A model generated the notes under the pieces. That model saw only the letters and a program-made list of their open reading frames with translations, was not told the origin of the DNA and made no database searches. Of a stretch of 64,000 bases of DNA, positions 1 to 8,056 are shown in pieces (the first letter of the stretch is position 1; each line of letters begins with the position of its first letter). The DNA comes from Anaerolineales bacterium (lineage in GTDB: Bacteria > Chloroflexota > Anaerolineae > Anaerolineales > Villigracilaceae). The stretch is taken from positions 1 through 64,000 of the forward strand of contig JAFGSI010000038.1 in assembly GCA_016934715.1 (NCBI GenBank), written 5' to 3'. A program made the translations under genes and the position numbers.

Positions 1-275
1 CCGACATACTGCACGGCGAAGCCCTCGGGCGTCAGCGCCAGGCGCGGCAGATCCATATACGCCAGGCGGCAGTCGCCGGCGCTTCCAAGCTGCAAATTGC
101 GGCGCAGGAACTCTTTGAGCACCACGGTTTTGCCCACGCGGCGAAATCCGCTCAAAGCCAGGTGCTTGCGCACCCCCTGGGCCAGCAAGTCGCGGCTCAA
201 CCGTAACACGGCCAGGGTATGTTCGCGATTGGTGAAAAAACGCTGCTCTTCTTCGGGGTAGATGTAATCCAACAT
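1..275 (-). CDS. AAA/archaeal-type ATPase, N-terminal part (runs off left edge)
   Basis: The 5' end of a gene on the minus strand; about 91 codons are visible and the rest lies outside the window. The start is the ATG at 275. The protein begins MLDYIYPEEEQRFF and has a P-loop, GFRRVGKT, at about residues 43-50, as in the archaeal ATPase (Arch_ATPase) family found in many bacterial genomes as stand-alone NTPases of unclear role. A perfect 10-bp inverted repeat lies just upstream (291-328). The family is clear from the P-loop context; the cellular role is unknown. Confidence 0.7.
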   Translation of the reverse strand, partial: MLDYIYPEEEQRFFTNREHTLAVLRLSRDLLAQGVRKHLALSGFRRVGKTVVLKEFLRRNLQLGSAGDCRLAYMDLPRLALTPEGFAVQYV

Positions 276-290
276 GGCGGCCTCCGCAAA

Positions 291-328
291 ATACTAGCCA
301 AATGACACACTAGCTATATGGCTAGTAT
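291..328. promoter_or_regulatory. Inverted repeat upstream of the AAA ATPase gene
   Basis: ATACTAGCCA (291-300) and TGGCTAGTAT (319-328) are perfect 10-bp inverted arms separated by 18 bp. A further partial copy, CTAGCTATATGGCTAG, lies in the spacer side. It sits 16 bp upstream of the ATPase start codon in an AT-rich stretch, the usual place for an operator. The repeat is seen directly; the operator role is inferred. Confidence 0.45.
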
Positions 329-639
329 AGCAGAAAAAGGCAGGATGACAAAGCGTCATTTATTAGGGCACAAGATGATCGGGGTAATTAACTCTCGCCT
401 TGATGCGTCGAAGACCAACCGAACAAGGCGCGCCATTTCTGGCAGGGGTTGAACTTGAACACCCAGCTTTCGCGTTCTGGGCGAACGAAGAAACCGCCAA
501 AACCTTTGAGCGTGACGCCCTGGCCGCGTTTGAGCGCGAAGAGTCCGAACCGTTGCGAAACAGTGAATTGGCGCCTGGTGTTCCCCGGCGTATTGTTAAG
601 GTTTGCAGTTCTCCCGACGTTTCCGAAGGGGGAAAACGG
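329..639. other. Intergenic stretch with no assignable gene
   Basis: Between the ATPase operator and the 3' end of rnpB. Open frames exist on both strands (for example 400-768 plus), but the plus frame runs into the RNase P RNA and I recognise no protein family in any of them. It could hold a decayed gene; nothing firm is visible. Confidence 0.4.
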
Positions 640-1134
640 TCCTCAGGCCGGCTTATAAGCCGCATTCTGTCCAATGGGGGGTGTGGGTTTACGCCTCCCC
701 GGATTGCCCGAAGGCGCACCGCGAAGGTTTCATCCCGACCTCTCCATCTGGGCGATTATCTCTCTTGACGGCACGTTGCCGTACCGTTCTAGCGGCCTAC
801 CCGGGACTGGCTCCCCCACCTTAGGGGGAGCGCATAAGGAGACGAGCAGCCTCCCGCCGTCCTCAGACGACTTCGTCCCTGCTTGGCCTTGCTCCCAGCG
901 GGGGTTACCTGGCCGCCCGCATTACTGCGGACGCCGGTGGTCCCTTACACCACCTTTTCACCATCACCCGCGCCCTCGCGGGCGGGGCTGTTTGTTTCTG
1001 TGGCCCTGGTCCGGCAGGTTAACGCCTCACGGCGGTCTCCCCGCCCCGGGTGCTATCCGACGCTGTGCTCTGTGGAGTGCGGACTTTCCTCAGCTCCGCG
1101 TCGCGGAGCCGCAACCGCCCAGCCAGCCTGAGGA
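640..1134 (-). ncRNA. rnpB: RNase P RNA, bacterial type A
   Basis: Catalytic RNA of RNase P, which matures tRNA 5' ends. On the minus strand the 5' end carries the universal GAGGAAAGTCCG block (plus 1080-1091) and the 3' end carries the ACAGAA..GGCTTATAAGCC block (plus 648-672). Helix P1 closes the molecule: TCCTCAGGC at the 5' end (1134-1126) pairs with GCCTGAGGA at the 3' end (648-640). The roughly 495-nt length is on the large side for type A, which suggests extended peripheral helices. A promoter is placed correctly just upstream. Confidence 0.93.
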
Positions 1135-1141
1135 TGCTGTC

Positions 1142-1170
1142 ATCATAACCGCTTAAGAGGCGCGAGTCAA
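1142..1170 (-). promoter_or_regulatory. Sigma70-type promoter of rnpB
   Basis: On the minus strand, TTGACT (1170-1165), a 17-bp spacer, then TATGAT (1147-1142). Transcription would begin close to 1135, which coincides with the first base of helix P1 of the RNase P RNA. That agreement supports both calls. Confidence 0.7.
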
Positions 1171-1219
1171 CTCCTGCCGGCGGTGGCTGCAGGAGGCCTG
1201 AATCAAGGCCGGATGGGGG

Positions 1220-1269
1220 TTGACAGACCTCGCGACCCCTGATATTATAGGACGTATACCATATAGGAC
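1220..1269 (+). promoter_or_regulatory. Promoter and direct-repeat operator of the PadR operon
   Basis: TTGACA (1220-1225), a 17-bp spacer and TATTAT (1243-1248) make a near-consensus sigma70 promoter. TATAGGAC occurs twice, at 1246-1253 and 1262-1269, 16 bp apart, covering the end of the -10 box and the start site. A bound regulator would block RNA polymerase. PadR regulators usually control their own operon, so this is the likely PadR site (inference). Confidence 0.65.
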
Positions 1270-1294
1270 TAATATAATATAAGAAAGGTCCAAT

Positions 1295-1852
1295 ATGTCC
1301 CTGGAGCATGCCATTCTTGGCTTCCTCAACTACCACCCTTACACCGGCTACGACCTGAAGAAGATCTTCGATACTTCCATCCGCCACTTCTGGTCGGCCG
1401 ATCAGAGCCAGATCTACCGCACCCTGACGCGCCTGACAGAGAGGGGTTTTGTTGAAATGGAGAAGGTCCCCCAGCAGGACCGCCCCGATCGCAAGGTCTA
1501 CCACATCACCGAGGGCGGGCGGGGAGAACTGCTGAATTGGCTGGCTGGCCCGCCGCCGATGGATGAGCCGCGCAGCGCCCCGCTGGTGCAGGTCTTTTTC
1601 GCCGGGCAGCTCTCCGACGAACAGGTCCTGGCCAAGTTCGAAGGCTTCGCCGCCCTGATGCGGGCCTTCCTGGCCATGTACGACCAGGTCCCGGATCAGC
1701 TCGGTCCCTACCAGGAAGATATTTCCTCGCCGCGCGAACATTTTTTCTGGTTGCTGACCCTCGAGAACGGCCTGTGCAGCATGCGCGCCAACCTGGCGTG
1801 GGCCGAGAGCATCGTGGAACGCATCAAGGCCGGAAAGGTACCCCCGAAATGA
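1295..1852 (+). CDS. PadR family transcriptional regulator
   Basis: 185 aa. Residues 1-85 form a PadR winged helix (MSLEHAILGFLNYHPYTGYD, then QIYRTLTRLTERGFVEME and a basic wing). Residues 90-180 form the alpha-helical dimerisation domain (Vir_act_alpha_C type). PadR proteins are ligand-sensing repressors, often of genes for detoxification or efflux. It is the first gene of an operon with a polyferredoxin, a CPBP protease and a flavoprotein; its TGA overlaps the next ATG. A direct-repeat site over its promoter suggests autoregulation. Confidence 0.9.
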   Translation: MSLEHAILGFLNYHPYTGYDLKKIFDTSIRHFWSADQSQIYRTLTRLTERGFVEMEKVPQQDRPDRKVYHITEGGRGELLNWLAGPPPMDEPRSAPLVQVFFAGQLSDEQVLAKFEGFAALMRAFLAMYDQVPDQLGPYQEDISSPREHFFWLLTLENGLCSMRANLAWAESIVERIKAGKVPPK

Positions 1853-2613
1853 ATCACCCACTTCCCCTTCGCCAGCGGTTCCGCAAAGCCCTGGTCATCC
1901 TGGCCTTTCTTTCCTTCCCGGTCACCATGAATTTCTTATCGCCCTATGTGATTATCGACGGGGCGGCCAACGCGATCGTCAACGGCAGCCTGGTCATGTT
2001 CGGGCTGATGTTCCTGGCCTCGCTTTTCCTCGGCCGGGCCTGGTGCGGCTGGGTCTGCCCCGGCGGTGGAATGCAGGAGATCGTCGAACCGGTCAACAAC
2101 AAACCCATCCAGACCAGGAAGGTGGACTGGATCAAGTGGCTGATCTGGATCCCGTGGATCTCCCTGATCGTCTTCCTGGCCGTGCAGTCGGGCGGCTACC
2201 GGACCGTCGATCTGCTTTACCACACCCAGGGCGGGATCTCGGTCGCCGGTTCACCTGACCGCCCGATCCTGTTTGCCTACTTCATTTACTACATTGTCAT
2301 CGGCCTGTTCGTCGGGCTGGCGGTCGCCGCCGGCCGGCGGGCCGCCTGCCACACCGTTTGCTGGATGGCGCCATTCATGATGATCGGTCGCTGGATCCGC
2401 AATCGCTTTGGCTGGCCAGCACTGCGTCTCAAGTCCGACGCTGACGCCTGCGCGGACTGCAAGAAATGCACTTCCAACTGCCCGATGAGTCTGGACGTCA
2501 ACGCCATGGTCCAGGCCGGGGAAATGGAGAACAGTGAGTGCATCCTGTGCGGCACCTGCGTGGACAACTGCGCCAAGCACGCCATCCGCTACTCGTTCAG
2601 CAGCGGAAAGTAG
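1849..2613 (+). CDS. NapH/CcoG-like 4Fe-4S membrane ferredoxin
   Basis: 254 aa. Translation is coupled to padR by an ATGA overlap at 1849-1852. About four to five membrane helices carry the cysteine motif GRAWCGWVCPGG near the second helix and CHTVCW after the fourth. The soluble C-terminus has two ferredoxin-type clusters, CADCKKCTSNCPM and CILCGTCVDNCAK. This is the layout of NapH/RdxA-type polyferredoxins, which move electrons between the quinone pool and a periplasmic or membrane acceptor. The partner may be the flavoprotein two genes downstream (inference). Confidence 0.85.
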   Translation: MNHPLPLRQRFRKALVILAFLSFPVTMNFLSPYVIIDGAANAIVNGSLVMFGLMFLASLFLGRAWCGWVCPGGGMQEIVEPVNNKPIQTRKVDWIKWLIWIPWISLIVFLAVQSGGYRTVDLLYHTQGGISVAGSPDRPILFAYFIYYIVIGLFVGLAVAAGRRAACHTVCWMAPFMMIGRWIRNRFGWPALRLKSDADACADCKKCTSNCPMSLDVNAMVQAGEMENSECILCGTCVDNCAKHAIRYSFSSGK

Positions 2614-2669
2614 TTGTGCGGCGCCGGGCTTCGCTCGAACGATACCAACCCATGCTTTAAGGAGATCGA

Positions 2670-3452
2670 ATGGGAACAAACTCTTTTGAATGGAAAAACG
2701 CGCCACAGTTTTCGGTCGGAAAACTACTCCTGGCGACTTTCATCCCCAGCGGGGTCGCTTATGCAGGATTTCACTTCATCCTGCCGGGCCTGGTTGCCGG
2801 CGGCATGCCGATCATGGTCGCCTGGCCGGCCATCGCCAGCTTGATGCTGCTTGGGCTGGTGATCTTCACCTTGGTGGTTTTGAAACGCGAATCCCTGAGC
2901 ATGGGGATCACCCTGGTGGAGCGCCTGTGCATGAAGCGCTTGCCGTGGAAGGAATGGCTGCTCGCCATCGCCGTTCTGGTGGGCGTGGTCCTCATCGTGA
3001 TGCTCGTGCAAGGCTTGATGCCCGGATGGATGCAGCTCACCGGCTTTGAAGTTCCGGAATACATGCCTTTCTTCCTGAACCCGTCCATCAACGCCAGTAC
3101 GGCGGAGATGTCGGTGATCTCACCGGGACTCCCGCTCACCGGCCGTTACGAATTGTTACCCCTGCTGGCTGTTGCGCTCTTTCTCAACATCGTCACCGAG
3201 GAGCTCTACTTCCGGGCCTGGATGATGCCCAAAATGGCGCGCTTCGGCGCCTGGAGCTGGGTGCTCAACGGCGTTCTGTTCGCCTTCTACCATACTTTCC
3301 AGTTGTGGCTGCTGCCGATCTTGCTGGCAGGCAGCCTGGGATTCGCCTTCCTCTTCTACCGCATCCGGAGCGTCTGGCCGCCTTTCGTGGGGCACTTCAT
3401 CGTCAATTTCCTGCTCTCGTTGGTGGGAATTCTGGCCTTGATCATCCGGTAA
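2670..3452 (+). CDS. CPBP family intramembrane glutamic endopeptidase
   Basis: 260 aa with about seven to eight hydrophobic segments. It carries the CAAX-protease/bacteriocin-processing signature: EELYFRAWMMP (motif EExxxR) at about residues 178-188, FAFYHTFQ (FxxxH) and HFIVNF near the C-terminus. The family cleaves proteins or peptides inside the membrane; the substrate is unknown. An AAGGAGA ribosome-binding site precedes the ATG. It is the third gene of the PadR operon. Confidence 0.85.
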   Translation: MGTNSFEWKNAPQFSVGKLLLATFIPSGVAYAGFHFILPGLVAGGMPIMVAWPAIASLMLLGLVIFTLVVLKRESLSMGITLVERLCMKRLPWKEWLLAIAVLVGVVLIVMLVQGLMPGWMQLTGFEVPEYMPFFLNPSINASTAEMSVISPGLPLTGRYELLPLLAVALFLNIVTEELYFRAWMMPKMARFGAWSWVLNGVLFAFYHTFQLWLLPILLAGSLGFAFLFYRIRSVWPPFVGHFIVNFLLSLVGILALIIR

Positions 3453-3507
3453 CCTCCCGCATTCGTCCACCGGACCCCTTCCAGGGACATGAGAAATGAG
3501 GCAAGCC

Positions 3508-4770
3508 ATGAAGATCACGCTTCTCAACGGCAGCCCTGCCGAATCGACCCTTGATCTGTTTCTACTCCAGGTCCAGGCTGCGCTTGAAGATGCCGGGCAC
3601 AGGGTGACCCGCCTCGACCTGCGCGATCTGCCCCTGCGCCACTGCGTTGGCTGCTGGGGCTGCTGGGTCAAAACCCCCGGCGAGTGCGTGGCGCGTGACG
3701 CCTCGCTCGAGATCGACCGGGCGGTGATCAACTCGGACTTCAGCCTGTGGGCCGCCCCGCTGAAGATGGGCTTTCCGGCCGCCCTGCTGAAGATGGCCCT
3801 GGACAAGCACCTGCCGCTGATCCACCCTTACATGGTGGTGGACCAGGGCGAGGCCCACCACCTCAAGCGCTACGCCCGTTCCCCGCGTCTGGGCCTCCTG
3901 TTGGAGAAGGAACCATCCACCGACGAGTGCGACCTGCAGATCGTGACTGCCATTTGCGCCCGCACGGCGCTCAATTTCAAGTCTCGCCTGGAGTTCAGCC
4001 TGACGACCGAGACGCCTGCCGATGCGATCGCCGCCCGGATCACTGCCCGGCCCCGGCGTCTGCTGCCGTTACCCGGTCCGCTTGCCGCCCGCGAAGGGAC
4101 GACCGTTCCCCCGCCCGGCCGATTGACGCTCTTCAACGGCTCGCCGCGCGGACAGCGCGGCAACACCCCGATCTTCCTGCGTGAGTTCGCCCGCGGCTTT
4201 GGCAGTGAGACCGAGATGCATCACCTGATCCAGCTGAAGCAGACCGAGCGCCATGTGCAGGCCTTCGCTGCGGCCGAGTGTGCCTGGATCGGCTTCCCGC
4301 TGTACACCGATGCCATGCCGGGGTCGGTCAAGCAGTTCTTCGAAGCCCTGGAACCGCTTGTGGGACGCAAGGGCAACCCACCGGTCGGCTTCGTCGTCCA
4401 ATCCGGTTTCCCGGAGGGGCTGCACTCGCGCTACGTCGAACGCTACCTGGAAAAACTGGCCGCCCGGTTGGGCAGCCCCTACCTGGGGACGATCGTCAAG
4501 GGGAATGGCGAGGGGGTGCGCATCATGCCGCCCGAGATGACCCGCAACCTGTTTGAAAACCTGCAGGCGCTGGGAGCCGGGTTCGCCCGGGAGGGGCGAC
4601 TCGCTCCCGGGATCCTGGCCCAGATCGCCAAGCCCGAGCGTTTCCCGGCCATCCTGGGACCCTTCTTCCGGGTCTTTCTGCGCCTGCCTGTCGCCCATTC
4701 CTATTTCGATAACATGCTCAAGCGGAACGGCGCCTACGGGCGGCGCTTTGCTCGCCCTTTCGTCGAATAA
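3508..4770 (+). CDS. Tandem flavodoxin-fold NAD(P)H oxidoreductase / iron-sulfur flavoprotein
   Basis: 420 aa. Two flavodoxin-like domains are fused: domain 1 starts MKITLLNGSP, domain 2 starts RLTLFNGSPRGQ at about residue 205. Domain 1 has CVGCWGCWVKTPGEC, a C-x2-C-x2-C-x7-C pattern like that of iron-sulfur flavoproteins, so it probably binds a 4Fe-4S cluster and FMN. Domain 2 lacks it but keeps the flavin phosphate loop. I chose ATG 3508 because TGAGG lies 6 nt upstream; an in-frame ATG at 3496 has no such site. The substrate is unknown; the polyferredoxin in the same operon could donate electrons. Confidence 0.8.
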   Translation: MKITLLNGSPAESTLDLFLLQVQAALEDAGHRVTRLDLRDLPLRHCVGCWGCWVKTPGECVARDASLEIDRAVINSDFSLWAAPLKMGFPAALLKMALDKHLPLIHPYMVVDQGEAHHLKRYARSPRLGLLLEKEPSTDECDLQIVTAICARTALNFKSRLEFSLTTETPADAIAARITARPRRLLPLPGPLAAREGTTVPPPGRLTLFNGSPRGQRGNTPIFLREFARGFGSETEMHHLIQLKQTERHVQAFAAAECAWIGFPLYTDAMPGSVKQFFEALEPLVGRKGNPPVGFVVQSGFPEGLHSRYVERYLEKLAARLGSPYLGTIVKGNGEGVRIMPPEMTRNLFENLQALGAGFAREGRLAPGILAQIAKPERFPAILGPFFRVFLRLPVAHSYFDNMLKRNGAYGRRFARPFVE

Positions 4771-4849
4771 CCCGGCGCCCTGAATCTCCAGAGATCGAGC
4801 AGGGGGGCCATCAAGACGTACGCCATCCGCACCCAGGGAGCGCACGCTC

Positions 4850-5290
4850 GCGCCGGACGATATTCGCCCGGCGGCACGCTTCATTCTCGTGGTGCCGCTG
4901 GCTCCGATCGATCCTGGATCGCGGTGCCCCGAACCGGACCACCATGACCGGTGGGCGGCGATTCGCCCAACTCTTCCGAACCTGAGAAGACCCAGAGCAC
5001 ATGCCTGCGGATCGTATTTTCCGCCACCCGGTCATCTTCATCATTGCTGCCAGGTCCACCCAACCGCCGTCGAGACGCTGCTGATCAGCGTTCGCATCGA
5101 CTTCTCCACCCCGGCCCAAAACGCGGCCCAGGACCTGCTGCCTCCCTGAACAACGGCCGGTACGTGATCATCGTCGCCAGGACCACACCAGCGACTTCTG
5201 GGGCTTCCAGCCCGAGGCGGCCGAGCGCCTGCTGCCGGGAATCCTTCTCCTGGCGCACAGGGGGGCGCAAGACCGAAGATCTCGCCCGGA
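4850..5290 (+). pseudogene. Decayed alpha/beta hydrolase, C-terminal part
   Basis: No intact frame, but recognisable alpha/beta-hydrolase pieces lie in order on the plus strand: RFILVVPLAPIDPGSR (from about 4876), RIDFSTPAQNAAQDLL (5092-5139), then NNGRYVIIVA in a shifted frame, then SDFWGFQPEAAERLL (5190-5236) in a third frame. In intact relatives these form one continuous C-terminal region around the acid and His of the triad. At least two single-base shifts separate them. The N-terminal half is missing. Confidence 0.55.
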
Positions 5291-5441
5291 GGAAGGGAAA
5301 AGTTCAGGCCGCGCACGGCGGGGCGGCGTAGGCGCTAACAAAAGTGGTAGGTCTTTAAAAAAGTAATTGGATTAGAATGGGTTAATTATCAGGCAGTTAA
5401 TTTTCAGTCTCCTGCAGGTCGAAGCCTTCCGAGGTTCTTGC

Positions 5442-7589
5442 ATGCACTTTCAGTACACCCCGTTCGTCATTCCCTTGGTGATCGCAGCTGCGATTTCGGG
5501 ATGGATGGCGTATTACACCTGGATGAGGCGCTCCATGCCTGGCGCAACGGCGCTCTCCGTGCTGGCCATGGCCATCGCCGGGTGGTCGCTGGGATATGCC
5601 CTGGAGATCGCCGGCGCGGATCTGGCGACCAAGATGATCTGGGGCAAGATCCAGTATGCCGGGATCGTCATCGTCCCCCTGCTGTGGTTCATCTTCGCCT
5701 TCAATCACACCAAGCAGGACCGCCGCCTGAATGTTGGCGGCATGTTGTTGATGGCCATTGTTCCGTTGATCACGTTTTTGCTGGTGGTGACCAATGAATG
5801 GCATGGCCTGATCTGGGCGGAAACCTCGATCATCCGGGCCGGGGCTTTGACTGTCCTGGGAGTCTCCTACGGTTTCTGGTTCTGGGCCCACTCGCTGTAT
5901 TCCTATGCCCTGCTGCTCGGGGGAGCCGTCATTATTATGCGTTCGCTCGGACGCCTGCAAGGCCTGTACCGCGGCCAGTCCATCGCCCTGATCATCGGCG
6001 TGATCGCGCCCTGGTTGGGAAATGCATTGTATCTTCTGAACCTCAGTCCGATCCCCAATCTTGACCTGACCCCCTTCGCGTTTACGATCACCGTGGTGGC
6101 GCTTACCTGGGGGATCTTCGGTTTCCGGTTGATCGATCTCTCGCCGGTGGCCCGCGAGATCGTCGTGGAAGAGATGCGGGACGGAATGATCGTGATCGAT
6201 ATGCAGGGGCGGGTGGCGGACATCAACCCGGCTGCCCGGAAACTGCTGGACCGGAATGCGAACCAGATGATCGGGCAGATGGCCCGGGATGTGTTTCACC
6301 AATGGCCGCATCTCACCGAGCTGTATCGCGACCAGATGGATACCCAGGAAGAGATCACGATCGGGGATGGTGAGGCCCAGCGCTGGTTCGAGTTGCGCCT
6401 GGCCCCCCTGTACGACCGGCGCCGGCGTCCGCTCGGGCGGGTGATCATCCTGCGGAACATCACCGCCCGGCGGCGTGCCGAGGAACAGCTGCGCCAGCTT
6501 TCCCGGGCCGTCGAGGCCAGCCCGACCTCGATCGTGATCACGGATACCGAAGGCCGGATCCAGTATGTCAATTCCAAATTCACCGAGGTCACCGGCTACG
6601 GCCTGGAGGAAGTGCTGGGGGAAAATCCCAGGATCCTCAAGACCGATCAGACGCCAGCCGGCACGCATGAAGAGCTCTGGAAGAATCTCGCCTCCGGACG
6701 TGAATGGCGTGGAGAATTCTGCAATCGCAAGAAGAGCGGTGAAATCTTTTGGGAGTCGGCCTCCATCTCGCCCATCATTGACTCGTCCGGAAAAACCGCC
6801 TCCTACGTCGCTGTCAAGGAGGATATCACCGATCGCAAGCGGGCTGAGCAGGAACTGGCCATCGCCCGCGACCTGGCTCTGGAGGCCAGTCGCGCAAAGA
6901 GTCAATTGCTGGCCAAGGTCAGCCACGAACTGCGCACCCCGCTGGGAGGCATCCTGGGATATGCAGAATTGCTCGAAACAGATGCCTTCGGGCCACTGGA
7001 CGACAGCCAGAAGAATGCGACTGCCCAGATCATCGACAGCGCCAGATATCTTGCCATCATGGTGAATGAATTGCTTGACGAAGCGCAGATCGAATCGAAA
7101 ACGGTCACCCTGCGCCGCGACGTCATTTCGCTCGCGGACATCTTGGAGAAGGTCGAAATCAGCATGGCCGTGCTGGCCAGGCATAAAGGCCTGGAGTTCA
7201 CTACCCACATCGCCGCGGACATGCCCGAGACCCTGGTCGGTGACAGCCACCGCCTGCAGCAGATCCTGATCAACCTGGTCGGGAATGCGATCAAGTTCAC
7301 TCCGAGCGGGGAGGTGCGCGTCAACATCTTCCTGCCCGACTTGAAGCATTGGGCTTTGGAAGTCAGTGACACCGGCGGCGGCATTCCCGAAGATGCGCAT
7401 ACTTACATTTTCGAACCATTCCGCCAGGTGGATAATGCCATCACGCGTGAAAATCGCGGCACCGGCCTGGGCCTGTCGATCACCAAAAGCCTGGTCGAAA
7501 TGATGGGCGGCCGGATCCACCTCAAAAGCGAGCTCGGGAAGGGCAGCACCTTTACCGTGCTCCTGCCCCTGATCCTCCCGCCGCAGTAA
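5442..7589 (+). CDS. 7TM sensor histidine kinase with two PAS domains
   Basis: 715 aa. Residues 1-220 hold seven hydrophobic helices of the His-kinase N-terminal 7TM type. A PAS-like domain follows (about 230-340), then a second PAS/PAC domain (about 350-465), HisKA with the H-box KVSHELRTPLGGILGYAELL (His495), and a HATPase_c domain with VGNAIKF (N-box) and GTGLGLSI (G2-box). It autophosphorylates on His495 and passes the phosphate to a response regulator, presumably the single-domain one 31 bp downstream. The signal is unknown. Confidence 0.92.
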   Translation: MHFQYTPFVIPLVIAAAISGWMAYYTWMRRSMPGATALSVLAMAIAGWSLGYALEIAGADLATKMIWGKIQYAGIVIVPLLWFIFAFNHTKQDRRLNVGGMLLMAIVPLITFLLVVTNEWHGLIWAETSIIRAGALTVLGVSYGFWFWAHSLYSYALLLGGAVIIMRSLGRLQGLYRGQSIALIIGVIAPWLGNALYLLNLSPIPNLDLTPFAFTITVVALTWGIFGFRLIDLSPVAREIVVEEMRDGMIVIDMQGRVADINPAARKLLDRNANQMIGQMARDVFHQWPHLTELYRDQMDTQEEITIGDGEAQRWFELRLAPLYDRRRRPLGRVIILRNITARRRAEEQLRQLSRAVEASPTSIVITDTEGRIQYVNSKFTEVTGYGLEEVLGENPRILKTDQTPAGTHEELWKNLASGREWRGEFCNRKKSGEIFWESASISPIIDSSGKTASYVAVKEDITDRKRAEQELAIARDLALEASRAKSQLLAKVSHELRTPLGGILGYAELLETDAFGPLDDSQKNATAQIIDSARYLAIMVNELLDEAQIESKTVTLRRDVISLADILEKVEISMAVLARHKGLEFTTHIAADMPETLVGDSHRLQQILINLVGNAIKFTPSGEVRVNIFLPDLKHWALEVSDTGGGIPEDAHTYIFEPFRQVDNAITRENRGTGLGLSITKSLVEMMGGRIHLKSELGKGSTFTVLLPLILPPQ

Positions 7590-7620
7590 AAAGGAATTCT
7601 ACCTGATACGAGAACGCCTG

Positions 7621-7983
7621 ATGCCAAAGCCGACTGCCCTGATTATCGAAGACGACCCGCAACTGAGCCAGGTCTTCTCGATCGCCCTGCTGACCGATTT
7701 CGCGGTAGAAGTCCTCACGGATGGGGATGCCGCCCTGGCCCGCCTGGCACTGGCCCCCCCTGCAGTCATCGTGCTTGACCTTAACCTGCCAGGCGCTTCA
7801 GGCAAGACGATCCTGGAACAGATCCGCGCCGACGAACGCCTGAAGGCGATTCCCGTCATCCTGGCCACCGCCGACGTGCGCCAGGCCGAGTATCTTCAAG
7901 AAGCGGCCGACATCGTCCTGGTCAAACCGATCAGCCCTGTCCAGCTGCGGGCGATCGCCATGCGCCTGCACCAGACGGATTGA
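7621..7983 (+). CDS. Single-domain response regulator
   Basis: 120 aa, a bare receiver domain. Acidic pair EDD near residue 12, phosphoacceptor Asp53 in VIVLDLNLPG, Thr in LATAD and Lys in LVKPIS are all present. There is no DNA-binding or enzymatic output domain, so it acts by protein contact or in a phosphorelay, as CheY/Spo0F-type proteins do. It directly follows the histidine kinase, its probable donor, and ends at a strong hairpin terminator. Confidence 0.9.
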   Translation: MPKPTALIIEDDPQLSQVFSIALLTDFAVEVLTDGDAALARLALAPPAVIVLDLNLPGASGKTILEQIRADERLKAIPVILATADVRQAEYLQEAADIVLVKPISPVQLRAIAMRLHQTD

Positions 7984-8013
7984 ATCACCTCGAAAAGCAT
8001 CCAGCTCGGTTCC

Positions 8014-8056
8014 CTGTAAAGAGGATCCCCGGTCTTGCCGGGGATCCTCTTTACAG
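8014..8056. terminator. Bidirectional hairpin between convergent genes
   Basis: A perfect 19-bp stem (8014-8032 with 8038-8056) closed by a 5-nt loop. It lies between the response regulator and the convergent MocR gene, and the MocR stop codon is inside the 3' arm. T-runs are short on both sides, so it may act partly as an RNA-stabilising 3' end. Confidence 0.7.

Noticed and set aside
5397-7520. A 707-codon open frame on the minus strand
   Set aside because: Antisense to the histidine kinase; no domains, composition typical of a shadow frame.
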